A model generated the notes under the pieces. That model was not told the DNA's origin. It saw nothing but the letters and a program-made list of their open reading frames with translations, and did not search any database. From positions 1 to 64,000 of the forward strand of contig DAOUFG010000093.1 of assembly GCA_034430115.1 (NCBI GenBank): a stretch of DNA of 64,000 bases, in the 5' to 3' direction. Shown in pieces: positions 57,823 to 63,678 of the stretch (positions within the stretch are counted from its first letter, which is position 1; the number at the start of each line of letters is the position of its first letter). This DNA is from CAIXPS01 sp034430115 (GTDB lineage: Bacteria > Chloroflexota > Anaerolineae > J036 > Brachytrichaceae). Both the position numbers and the translations under genes were made by a program.

Positions 57823-58144
57823 CCAGATATTCCTGTAGGACATCGTCATTGCCCTGGCATTCGTAGTCCCAATAGCCATACCCCCCTTCGAGCTTGCATA
57901 TCTCGTAATCATGGTCGTACAGGAACTCTACGAAGTCGGTTGGGCTCCCAGCCGCATCAGTCCCCTGAATGCGGCTCACGAGTTTGCGCCAGAAGGCGGC
58001 TCGCTGTCTGAAATACTTATGGCGTTGTTGGCGAAACACTGCACGAGTTGTTTCTTCCAGATCAGGCTCCCCAAGTTCCATGTCGTAGCCATTGAACTTG
58101 CGGTCCGCAATGACATACGCAGACAGATAGGTCATAGTCCTCAT
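57809..58144 (-). CDS. Small phage-type protein, unknown
   Basis: A 111-residue product starting MRTMTYLSAYVIADRKFNGYD. It is rich in aromatic and charged residues (FRQQRHKYFRQRAAFWRKL) and has an acidic C-terminus. No family recognised. The ATG at 58144 overlaps the upstream TGA (ATGA). It is placed between the two paralogs at 57448 and 58141. Confidence 0.55.
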   Translation of the reverse strand: MRTMTYLSAYVIADRKFNGYDMELGEPDLEETTRAVFRQQRHKYFRQRAAFWRKLVSRIQGTDAAGSPTDFVEFLYDHDYEICKLEGGYGYWDYECQGNDDVLQEYLDGRG

Positions 58145-58530
58145 TTGATTTGCCTCGCGAGCGTCATGCTCTGGCATGCCACGGTGGATGGGATTGCGGC
58201 GATGTCGTCGTAGCAGACAAACCGCTTGTACGGCTTCTCCAAAGCCTCCCAGAAATCCAGGAAGCGCTCGGGCTTCCAGACTTGCATCAGACGATCCATC
58301 GGCCTGGCGCTATCCGCCTCGGCTTCCCATACCTCAACGCCATCAATCCAACGCAACCTGGCAGCGAATGTCTTTGCCGTCTCAAGGTCTGAGAAAGCCA
58401 GAAGAAGAGCATGGGGATTCCTCGGCATCGTCGGTTCCCCTGGCACGTAGGTGACGCAAAGCTCTCCCCGCGTCACTGCTGATACATGTTCACCGCTGTG
58501 TACTCTGCGGACAACTTTATAAATCACCAT
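58141..58530 (-). CDS. Phage-type protein, paralog of 57448-57822
   Basis: The roughly 129-residue product starts MVIYKVVRRVHSGEH and has LLLAFSDLETAKTFAARL and VEVWEAEADSARP, matching the spacing of the second copy downstream. This points to a family built of one alpha-beta domain. Function unknown. It follows the tRNA-like cluster directly; the start is chosen at the first Met that matches the paralog. Confidence 0.58.
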   Translation of the reverse strand: MVIYKVVRRVHSGEHVSAVTRGELCVTYVPGEPTMPRNPHALLLAFSDLETAKTFAARLRWIDGVEVWEAEADSARPMDRLMQVWKPERFLDFWEALEKPYKRFVCYDDIAAIPSTVACQSMTLARQIK

Positions 58531-58631
58531 ATAGTTGAAAAACTCTTGATAGATAGGGCCGGTGAACCGCAAAGACCGGCAGTGAACAAAAGCTACTTGG
58601 AGGTTCCGAAAATAAAATCACGGTTCTTACG

Positions 58632-58755
58632 ACCCAGGGGTGGGAATTGAACCCGCACAGTAGACGTGATGGCCTACCACACTACCGACTGGCCTATTGT
58701 GCTATCAGTCTTACCAGATTAACAATCCGGCGCTCTACCATTGAGCTACCCTGGG
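58632..58755 (-). tRNA. tRNA-Asn-like gene with a 57-nt insertion
   Basis: The 5' half is a standard tRNA-Asn: acceptor CCCAGGG, D-arm GCTC/GAGC, anticodon stem CCGGA/TCTGG with loop TTGTTAA (GTT). The 3' half has T-arm GCGGG/CCCAC (one mismatch, loop TTCAATT) and acceptor CCCTGGG, fully complementary. Between them are 57 nt in place of the usual five of the variable loop, and they can fold (GCACA with TGTGC; GTAG with CTAC). Discriminator is T, not the G expected for Asn. Confidence 0.6.
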
Positions 58756-58772
58756 CAATAGCCACTAACTAT

Positions 58773-58926
58773 CTAGTACGGCGGGAGTCAGACCCGCTCT
58801 TGGCATTAATCTCTTCTTGCGAGCAGCAACAGAGTCATCCAAGACCAGCCTTTTCGGACTAATTCGTCCTACTTCGGTGCTCTAAGTGCCTTCGGCTAAA
58901 AATGCCTCACGTTCGGCCACGTACTA
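58773..58926 (-). tRNA. tRNA-like sequence, Ser(GCT)-like, 154 nt
   Basis: Acceptor arms TAGTACG/CGTACTA pair perfectly, as does the T-arm GCGGG/CCCGC (loop TCTGACT). The D-arm TGGCCGAACGTGAGGC resembles class II tRNAs. A likely anticodon arm is TGTTG-CTGCTCG-CAAGA (GCT, one mismatch), but about 75 nt of extra sequence with repeated CGAA words lies between D-arm and anticodon arm. The normal size would be near 90 nt. Confidence 0.5.
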
Positions 58927-58994
58927 ATGGATGGGTGGGATTCGGACCCACGCCTTGCCCGTCAAGACCTATTCTTCCGTTGAACTACCATCCA
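58927..58994 (-). tRNA. tRNA-like sequence, Gly/Asp-like, 68 nt
   Basis: Acceptor TGGATGG/CCATCCA and T-arm GTGGG/CCCAC (loop TCCGAAT) pair perfectly; the D-arm TAGTTCAACGGAAGAAT is like tRNA-Gly or tRNA-Asp. The anticodon region is about four bases too short, and no 7-nt loop with T33 can be drawn, so no anticodon is assigned. It directly abuts the 5' end of the 154-nt neighbour. Confidence 0.5.
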
Positions 58995-59162
58995 TCTTGG
59001 GAATCTTCTTCATCCCAGCATATCTCACCACTTAAGCAGGTGACGCATCTCAGTCTAAGCACTGATCTTGCTCTGCCTGTTCCTGTTGTCTATAGCCAGC
59101 GGGCACGGCAGTATCCCGATGCTTGTGGTTAGTTGCATTCCTACAACTTCGGCACAAGCAAG

Positions 59163-59270
59163 CGGGGCCGACAGGACTCGAACCTGCGTAGCAACAGGAT
59201 GCCCCGTTGCCGTTTGCTTCGCGCATAGGCTTGCTCCTGACGCTAACAACCCACCCTTTATCTCGGCCCC
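59163..59270 (-). tRNA. tRNA-like sequence, identity unclear, 108 nt
   Basis: Acceptor GGGGCCG/CGGCCCC and T-arm GCAGG/CCTGT (loop TTCGAGT) are well formed, with discriminator G. A hairpin CAACG...TGTTG with an 8-nt loop containing CAT lies at the anticodon place. About 35 nt of extra sequence lies between the D-region and this hairpin. No normal cloverleaf results. Confidence 0.5.
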
Positions 59271-59279
59271 AAATGATCC

Positions 59280-59304
59280 GCCGACTGGCTTTGGGCCAGT
59301 CGGC
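59280..59304 (-). promoter_or_regulatory. Leader hairpin before the tRNA-like cluster
   Basis: A perfect 10-bp stem GCCGACTGGC/GCCAGTCGGC with a 5-base loop, ten bases upstream of the first tRNA-like sequence and downstream of the repeated CTACCGTTTT motif. No T-run follows in the minus direction, so it is more likely a processing or stability element than a terminator. Confidence 0.55.
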
Positions 59305-59319
59305 TTCAAACAACACATC

Positions 59320-59333
59320 AACAAAAACGGTAG
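59320..59333 (-). promoter_or_regulatory. Repeated motif CTACCGTTTTTGTT, site A
   Basis: The minus strand reads CTACCGTTTTTGTT, about 50 bases before the tRNA-like cluster and just after the end of the gene at 59342-59629. Two more copies lie at 62972-62984 and 63132-63145, all in the same direction and all between genes. A phage promoter or operator is likely. Confidence 0.5.
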
Positions 59334-59341
59334 ATGCCGTG

Positions 59342-59629
59342 TTAAGCATTCAGATCGACCAGGATCAACTTGTTCGTCTCCACGTCAAGAATTGAGATTA
59401 CAGCCGGGGCAACTGAAGTTAGAGTGGTATACACGTCCCCCTGCTCATTCCATATACCGTTGTACTTGTCTAGCTCATGAGGCTCATCCTCATCGTCCCA
59501 ATTCCAGTTGTGTGTCGCTAGATTGCGCCCGGCCTTCTCGGCCTCTTCGAGCGACGCGGCTTTGACGTAGTGGCAGGATAGGAATTCCTTGCCGTCAATG
59601 TGATCGGTTAGTTCGATAGCGAAAATCAT
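59342..59629 (-). CDS. Small phage-type protein, unknown
   Basis: A 95-residue acidic product starting MIFAIELTDHIDGKEFLSCHYVKAASLEEAEKAG, a beta-beta-helix start seen in many small phage proteins of unknown role. A Trp/Asp-rich middle (HNWNWDDEDEP) follows. The ATG overlaps the TGA of the RNA ligase gene by four bases, so it is translated after it. Confidence 0.6.
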   Translation of the reverse strand: MIFAIELTDHIDGKEFLSCHYVKAASLEEAEKAGRNLATHNWNWDDEDEPHELDKYNGIWNEQGDVYTTLTSVAPAVISILDVETNKLILVDLNA

Positions 59630-60546
59630 TGGTTATCCGCAAGCTTGGCCTTATACCATTGAGGCAGGCCATTCGTTGCACCGCGCTTGATGTTCGGCCA
59701 GAAGTGCTTGAACAGAGCGTCCTTGATGTCGTCCCCGCACTCATTGAGGATGTCAGTCTCCGCCTCTTGAATCAGTGGGCCGATGTCTTTGGGCGTATCG
59801 GTGAGTCGCCCGGATTCGCGGAGATGCTGCACCGCCTTCTGCCACCGAGCCTCAGTCTTGTACTGATTGATGAGGGCGTCCACGACATCGGTTGGCGTCG
59901 GATTTGACTTCTTCCACGCGCCTGCGTTCTCTTCCTTGAAGCCATCGCGCACAAGCTTGCCCAGGGCTACCTTCTTCTCGCGGGTGAAGACGGAGTAGTT
60001 CTTCACCACCACGCCCTCGATCTTCGCGCCGCCCAGGATCGATTCACGATCCAGCATTGCCCGCAACTGATCCATGCTCTTGATCTCGCCCTCGTAGATC
60101 AGGGGGACAACCTCAAGCCCAAGCCGGTCTGCTTCCGCCTTGACTTCTGCATACGGCCAGTAGGCTTCAGAGGGATTGTTCACATCGAACAGAATGATGT
60201 TCTGTTTGGGAACACGAGAATAGGCAATTGTGTTGTGACGTGGGCTGCGTAGATATTCCCCGCGATAAATCCACCCTGGCTTCAAGAGGGGCGCAAGAGC
60301 CTTGATCGTTTCCGCCGCTTTCGAGAACATCCCCTCTGGATGGTCAAGAACAATCTCCGCGCCTTTCGAGCGTGCGCGGAGTTCGCCGGTCTCGCTAATC
60401 TCGAAGCCAACCTGACTCCCATCGATTTTCTCTTCAACCGTCACGCGCCCAACCAGCAAATCGGGGATAGCTCGATGCCCGATTGCATACACTTCAGGAT
60501 ACGAATTCAGCCTTCCACCGCCGAGAGCGGCCAACATTGATTCCAT
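59626..60546 (-). CDS. Rnl2-like RNA ligase
   Basis: The 306-residue product is a nucleotidyltransferase ligase. Motif I is VEEKIDGSQVGFE (adenylated Lys 39), motif III IYRGEYL, motif IV IEGVVVKNY, motif V ALGKLVRDGF. The short size and the RGE motif favour an Rnl2-type RNA ligase over DNA ligase. Phages use such enzymes to repair tRNAs cut by host nucleases; the tRNA-like cluster begins only 350 bases downstream on the same strand. The C-terminal 100 residues are helical and unassigned. Confidence 0.8.
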   Translation of the reverse strand: MESMLAALGGGRLNSYPEVYAIGHRAIPDLLVGRVTVEEKIDGSQVGFEISETGELRARSKGAEIVLDHPEGMFSKAAETIKALAPLLKPGWIYRGEYLRSPRHNTIAYSRVPKQNIILFDVNNPSEAYWPYAEVKAEADRLGLEVVPLIYEGEIKSMDQLRAMLDRESILGGAKIEGVVVKNYSVFTREKKVALGKLVRDGFKEENAGAWKKSNPTPTDVVDALINQYKTEARWQKAVQHLRESGRLTDTPKDIGPLIQEAETDILNECGDDIKDALFKHFWPNIKRGATNGLPQWYKAKLADNQ

Positions 60547-60737
60547 GCACTCACCGCGCTGAGATAGCGCATATAAGCCGATACAAATTCACCCTGACAA
60601 CCTGCTAGGTTCATTTCTTCGATGGCATCCTCAATGTCCGCGTTCGCCACGATCTGCATCCAATTCATATCGGACTTGAGAATGGGTGGGCAGGGGTAAT
60701 CCCCCGCCTTCACGTTACTTTGGATTGTTGCGTCCAT
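60507..60737 (-). CDS. Small phage-type protein, unknown
   Basis: A 76-residue product starting MDATIQSNVKAGDYPCPP. It has a helical middle (WMQIVANADIEDAIEEMNLAG) and ends in a region that overlaps the first 40 bases of the RNA ligase gene. No family recognised. It overlaps the upstream gene by 23 bases as well, so it depends on the general packing of this operon for support. Confidence 0.45.
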   Translation of the reverse strand: MDATIQSNVKAGDYPCPPILKSDMNWMQIVANADIEDAIEEMNLAGCQGEFVSAYMRYLSAVSAWNQCWPLSAVEG

Positions 60738-61092
60738 ACTCCGCACCAGCCCAGAAGATCGATTGGCCGAGCACGGTATCCAGGTCAATCGCTACCTCCT
60801 TGTCGATCACCATCAGGGGCATGGTTCCGCAAATGCTGCTCATCAGATAAGCGACGGGATCGCCGTATTCTTCCGGTACAGCGCGCGCATACTTAGTGAC
60901 CAACTCGCCAGTGATCTTGGCTTCCTCGTTGCCACAGCCCATCATCGTCAGAATTGATTCCACAGCTTTCCCACTATCTGACCTTTGCGCGGGCTTCTCA
61001 TCGGGCAAATCGGCCTTCCCGGACTTCTCCAAATCGTCAAAAAGGTCCTCAATCAGCTTGTAGATCTCGCTCTCGTTCTTATTGATGTCCAT
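60715..61092 (-). CDS. Small acidic phage-type protein, unknown
   Basis: A 125-residue acidic product, MDINKNESEIYKLIEDLFDDLE at the start. The middle has MMGCGNEEAKITGELVTKYARAVPEEYG and a hydrophobic stretch YLMSSICGTMPLMVI. No family recognised. The ATG at 61092 has GGAGAAG before it and overlaps the upstream TAA (TAATG); the longer frame to 61251 is out of context. Confidence 0.6.
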   Translation of the reverse strand: MDINKNESEIYKLIEDLFDDLEKSGKADLPDEKPAQRSDSGKAVESILTMMGCGNEEAKITGELVTKYARAVPEEYGDPVAYLMSSICGTMPLMVIDKEVAIDLDTVLGQSIFWAGAEYGRNNPK

Positions 61093-61415
61093 TACTTCTC
61101 CACGTAGATAACAAAACGTGTCTGACCATCGGTGCAGACACAGGGTTTTATGACGTGCTCGCAGGTGAGATAGTTTGCGGAAATCTCCGCCATCTCTTGT
61201 GTAAGCCATGCTGAATCGACGACGTAGCCAGGTTCTTCGGGGACTTGCCACTCCTTCAATAGGTCGGCAACCTCTGACGCGGGAACCTGATCCGCAATCT
61301 CAATGCCCCACGTCTTCTTGGTTGGAGATGACTTCACCGTGACGTGGTTCCTGGAAACCGAGGCGAGTCCGAGCGCAACTCTGGCCCACTTACGCTTATC
61401 CACCGCAACTTTCAT
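61092..61415 (-). CDS. Small phage-type protein, unknown
   Basis: A 107-residue product starting MKVAVDKRKWARVALGLASV. A basic first half and an acidic, Cys-containing second half (YLTCEHVIKPCVCTDGQ) suggest metal or nucleic acid contact, but this is only an impression. The start at 61415 overlaps the upstream gene by 20 bases. Confidence 0.55.
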   Translation of the reverse strand: MKVAVDKRKWARVALGLASVSRNHVTVKSSPTKKTWGIEIADQVPASEVADLLKEWQVPEEPGYVVDSAWLTQEMAEISANYLTCEHVIKPCVCTDGQTRFVIYVEK

Positions 61416-61740
61416 CGGGAATACTTGTAACCTGCGGATGGTCCAATGTAAATTGCACGAGATCATCCACCTTGTAACCTCTCAATATGGGCCTGGTCAT
61501 GATCCGCGCCTGCATCACGCGGAGGTACGTCCCAACCGTCATGCAGGTCTCTCTGCGATGCGTGTGCGCGTTGAAGCCGCGCAACACAACGACGTTCTCG
61601 GTGTGGCCGCCAATCATGGCCGGGTAGAGAGGGATCAAAAAATCCAGGGCTTTCATGATCGAAAGACCCTGGATTTGCGAGTGATATTTCAGAAAGACTG
61701 GGATGATCTCTTGTGGAATCCACAAAGAGATGTCAGCCAT
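61396..61740 (-). CDS. Small phage-type protein, unknown
   Basis: A 114-residue product starting MADISLWIPQEIIPVFLKYH. It contains IGGHTENVVVLRGFNAHTHRRETCMTVG, with several His residues that could be a metal site. No family recognised. The ATG at 61740 overlaps the TAA of the gene before it (TAATG). Confidence 0.55.
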   Translation of the reverse strand: MADISLWIPQEIIPVFLKYHSQIQGLSIMKALDFLIPLYPAMIGGHTENVVVLRGFNAHTHRRETCMTVGTYLRVMQARIMTRPILRGYKVDDLVQFTLDHPQVTSIPDESCGG

Positions 61741-61952
61741 TAGAACGGCTCTTCGTCCGAAGTGGTATCCACCTTATTCCACTTTGCCTGTTCGACGATC
61801 TCAAGCACTCTCTCGGCTTTCATGCCGTCAAGCAGTAGTGAGACCTTAGCAGACGCGCCCCAGACATTCACGTCGATGTGGATGTCCGTCACCGCTTCGT
61901 CCGCGATCCCCAGCGCTTCTCTGATCCGTTCGCAGAATTCAGTGTGCGTCAT
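61740..61952 (-). CDS. Small phage-type protein, unknown
   Basis: A 70-residue acidic product starting MTHTEFCERIREALGIADEAV, with one helix-strand-strand-helix pattern (DIHIDVNVWGASAKVSLLLDG). No family recognised. It is coupled on both sides: ATG in the TGA of the zinc-ribbon gene, and its TAA in the ATG of the next. Confidence 0.55.
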   Translation of the reverse strand: MTHTEFCERIREALGIADEAVTDIHIDVNVWGASAKVSLLLDGMKAERVLEIVEQAKWNKVDTTSDEEPF

Positions 61953-62083
61953 TCCTCGTCTTCCTCGTAATCAAAGTAACCCACCAGGTTGTCGGTAAAC
62001 TGAGTGCCGCACTCGACGCACGTATAGAGACCATCTTCGTCTGGGCCTTCAATCTGATCCGATCCACATTCAGGACATTCCAT
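61949..62083 (-). CDS. 44-residue zinc-ribbon protein
   Basis: A very short frame with strong marks: MECPECGSDQ, then YTCVECGTQFTDN and an acidic tail. Two CxxC pairs 19 residues apart form a classic zinc ribbon. GGAG lies eight bases before ATG 62083 and the TGA overlaps the next ATG (ATGA). Phages often encode such ribbons as transcription or replication accessory proteins. Confidence 0.75.
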   Translation of the reverse strand: MECPECGSDQIEGPDEDGLYTCVECGTQFTDNLVGYFDYEEDEE

Positions 62084-62540
62084 GCTGGTTTCTCCCAAGC
62101 GCCTGCTCGGCTGTGATTGGCATGTCGTCTTCTTTCTCTACCCACTTGTCGTCGTCCAACGTTTTCCAATCGATACCGTAGCACTCGCTAATCTCTACAA
62201 GCACCGGCTTCCCGTAGTAGTGGAAGTCTTCGTAGCGTTCGGGATTGTTATCTCCCAAGAGCCACAGCCATGCGATGTAGTGGTAGACAGATCGCACAGC
62301 GGACAGACCGCGACAGTTGTTTGCTTTCTCCCATGCGAAGGGCATGTAGTCTGTTACATCCTTCAGGAAGTCTTCGTCAGTTAGCGGCTTGCCCCAGTCT
62401 TCGGGCTTTGTGCCCAGTTCCAGGTATGGCTTCGCGGCCTCAAACGGAAGCGCAGAGATGTAGTAGTCGGTCTCGAAGCCGAAAATGTCATGGTCCTTGC
62501 GCTTATTGATTCGGTCGAGGATTTCTTGTTGTGTTCTCAC
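62070..62540 (-). CDS. Phage-type protein, unknown
   Basis: A 156-residue acidic product starting MRTQQEILDRINKRKDHDIFGFETDYYISALPFE. It is rich in Trp, Tyr and Asp. The layout, a short helical start and a region with YIAWLWLLGDNNPERYEDF, resembles many uncharacterised phage early proteins. GTG start with GGGAG seven bases upstream. The end overlaps the zinc-ribbon gene by 14 bases. Confidence 0.62.
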   Translation of the reverse strand: MRTQQEILDRINKRKDHDIFGFETDYYISALPFEAAKPYLELGTKPEDWGKPLTDEDFLKDVTDYMPFAWEKANNCRGLSAVRSVYHYIAWLWLLGDNNPERYEDFHYYGKPVLVEISECYGIDWKTLDDDKWVEKEDDMPITAEQALGRNQHGMS

Positions 62541-62556
62541 AGTTGGGCTCCCAACC

Positions 62557-62582
62557 GGGGAGAGCCTTGGGTGGCTCTCCCC
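62557..62582 (-). promoter_or_regulatory. Hairpin between ssb and the next gene
   Basis: A perfect 10-bp stem GGGGAGAGCC/GGCTCTCCCC with a 6-base loop, eight bases after the ssb stop codon. On the minus strand it is not followed by a T-run, so it may be a partial terminator, an mRNA-stabilising hairpin or a processing site. Confidence 0.6.
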
Positions 62583-62589
62583 TTACCGC

Positions 62590-62946
62590 TTATTCCTGCC
62601 TATCGCTGGGTGACAGGAATTTAATTTGATTTGCCCTGATCTCGAAGCTTGCGGACGCGGAACCATCCTGCTTCTCGAAGATCACCGGGCCGCCAGTCTT
62701 CGGATCGGAGCGCAGTTGCCCTTCCACGAATACCAGCTTTCCCTTGGTGAGATAGGTATTGCACGCTTCCGCCATCTTCCCGAACACGGACACGCGGAAC
62801 CAGGTGGTTTCCTTCTGCTTCTCACCGTCCTTCGTGTAGGTTCGGTCTGTCGCCACGCTGAAGGTGGTTACGGGGTCGCCAGAAGGCAAGAATCTCATCT
62901 CAGGGTCATTCCCTAACCGACCAATGATTGATGTGCTTTGGTACAT
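62590..62946 (-). CDS. ssb: Single-stranded DNA-binding protein
   Basis: The 118-residue product is one OB fold: TSIIGRLGNDPEMRFLPSGDPVTTFSVATDR, the aromatic TTWFRVSVFGKMAEACNTYLTKG, and VFVEGQLRSDP. It is shorter than cellular SSB and lacks the acidic C-terminal tip (DDDIPF), as many phage SSBs do. It protects single strands during replication. ATG 62946 follows AGGAG; the open frame to 62976 crosses the promoter-like motif. Confidence 0.92.
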   Translation of the reverse strand: MYQSTSIIGRLGNDPEMRFLPSGDPVTTFSVATDRTYTKDGEKQKETTWFRVSVFGKMAEACNTYLTKGKLVFVEGQLRSDPKTGGPVIFEKQDGSASASFEIRANQIKFLSPSDRQE

Positions 62947-62971
62947 GATTTCTCCTAAAAACCAGATTTCA

Positions 62972-62984
62972 TTCAAAACGGTAG
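62972..62984 (-). promoter_or_regulatory. Repeated motif CTACCGTTTTGAA, site B
   Basis: Minus strand reads CTACCGTTTTGAA about 25 bases before the ssb start codon. It shares CTACCGTTTT with sites A and C. The position so close to the gene would suit either a promoter with a short leader or an operator. Confidence 0.5.
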
Positions 62985-63131
62985 ATGTGCTATTACGCCA
63001 AAGGGATTCTGTTTATCCTGGCACCGCATCGGTTGACGAGACCTCAAGCGCGGTTGCCAGACGCATCCCACTCCTTAGAGGAAAGAGAGCGGTCAACCTC
63101 TCCTGGCTGCTTTCAAGCCCACCTTTCTACC
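62985..63131 (-). other. Leader region between motif sites C and B
   Basis: A 147-base stretch without a long gene. On the minus strand an AAGGAG precedes an ATG (63066) that opens an 18-codon frame ending at 63013; it might be a leader peptide or chance. It also contains the imperfect repeat GGTTGACCG / GGTTGACGA. No terminator is seen. Confidence 0.35.
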
Positions 63132-63145
63132 AACAAAAACGGTAG
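63132..63145 (-). promoter_or_regulatory. Repeated motif CTACCGTTTTTGTT, site C
   Basis: Identical over 14 bases to site A and in the same direction, in the gap downstream of the 63154-63345 gene. Here the motif is extended to CTACC-GTTTTTGTT-GGTAG, a small hairpin. Together with site B it forms a pair 150 bases apart before ssb. Confidence 0.5.
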
Positions 63146-63153
63146 GTTGGCTC

Positions 63154-63345
63154 TTAATTGGGCATCCGCTGGCCTACCCAGGAAATAGTCTTATCGCTGT
63201 ATTTGGTGGAATTCTCATGATCGAAATAGCCCCTATCTGGCGACCAAGACTTACGCGGATGTACTCTCACCACATCACCCACCCCAGGAACCTTTGAGCT
63301 TCTTGGACGCCACTTCCGGCGCTTTCTATTTTTGGTGCACCACAT
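63154..63345 (-). CDS. Small basic phage-type protein, unknown
   Basis: A 63-residue product starting MWCTKNRKRRKWRPRSSKVPGVGDVVRVHP. The first part is strongly basic and the rest has a short beta pattern, so it may bind nucleic acid. The frame is open to 63396, but only ATG 63345 gives the small 20-base overlap usual in this operon. Confidence 0.45.
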   Translation of the reverse strand: MWCTKNRKRRKWRPRSSKVPGVGDVVRVHPRKSWSPDRGYFDHENSTKYSDKTISWVGQRMPN

Positions 63346-63586
63346 ATCTACAGCCCGCGTAGTTCCTTCCTTCTGGTTGGGATCCCAACTGGGCATCCAT
63401 GAGTCTTACCGCGTACTCGAACACTTCATCCGCAATCCGCTCATCCCTTTCTCTTGTTGCCGGGCTGCGTGAATCCCGTTGATTACGCCAATAACTATCC
63501 CAATCTGGCGATATATGTCCATCCCTGCGAACCATGTGGACGCTTTTTGGCAGTGGCGTGTGTTTTCTGCAATATGGTTTGCTCAT
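63326..63586 (-). CDS. Small phage-type protein, unknown
   Basis: An 86-residue product with a charged helical core (RERDERIADEVFEYAVRLMDAQL). Family unknown. The start is uncertain: ATG 63586 or 63535. It lies between the HNH gene and the basic small gene and has the same direction as its neighbours. Confidence 0.45.
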   Translation of the reverse strand: MSKPYCRKHTPLPKSVHMVRRDGHISPDWDSYWRNQRDSRSPATRERDERIADEVFEYAVRLMDAQLGSQPEGRNYAGCRYVVHQK

Positions 63587-63678
63587 TGCTATTGCGTTTT
63601 GGGTACAAGAGGCTTCATAATTGTGCCGCGAAAAGACAGCAGTAGCTTTATTTGCGTAATTCTGTCTAGGGTCTCTTC

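Noticed and set aside
58773..59270. tmRNA gene
   Set aside because: The GGGGCCG acceptor recalls tmRNA, but the units are only 108-154 nt and no tag-peptide frame or pseudoknot set is visible.
59050..59565. Frames on both strands across the tRNA-like region
   Set aside because: They overlap the well-paired acceptor and T-arm sequences, lack SD sites and show no protein motif.
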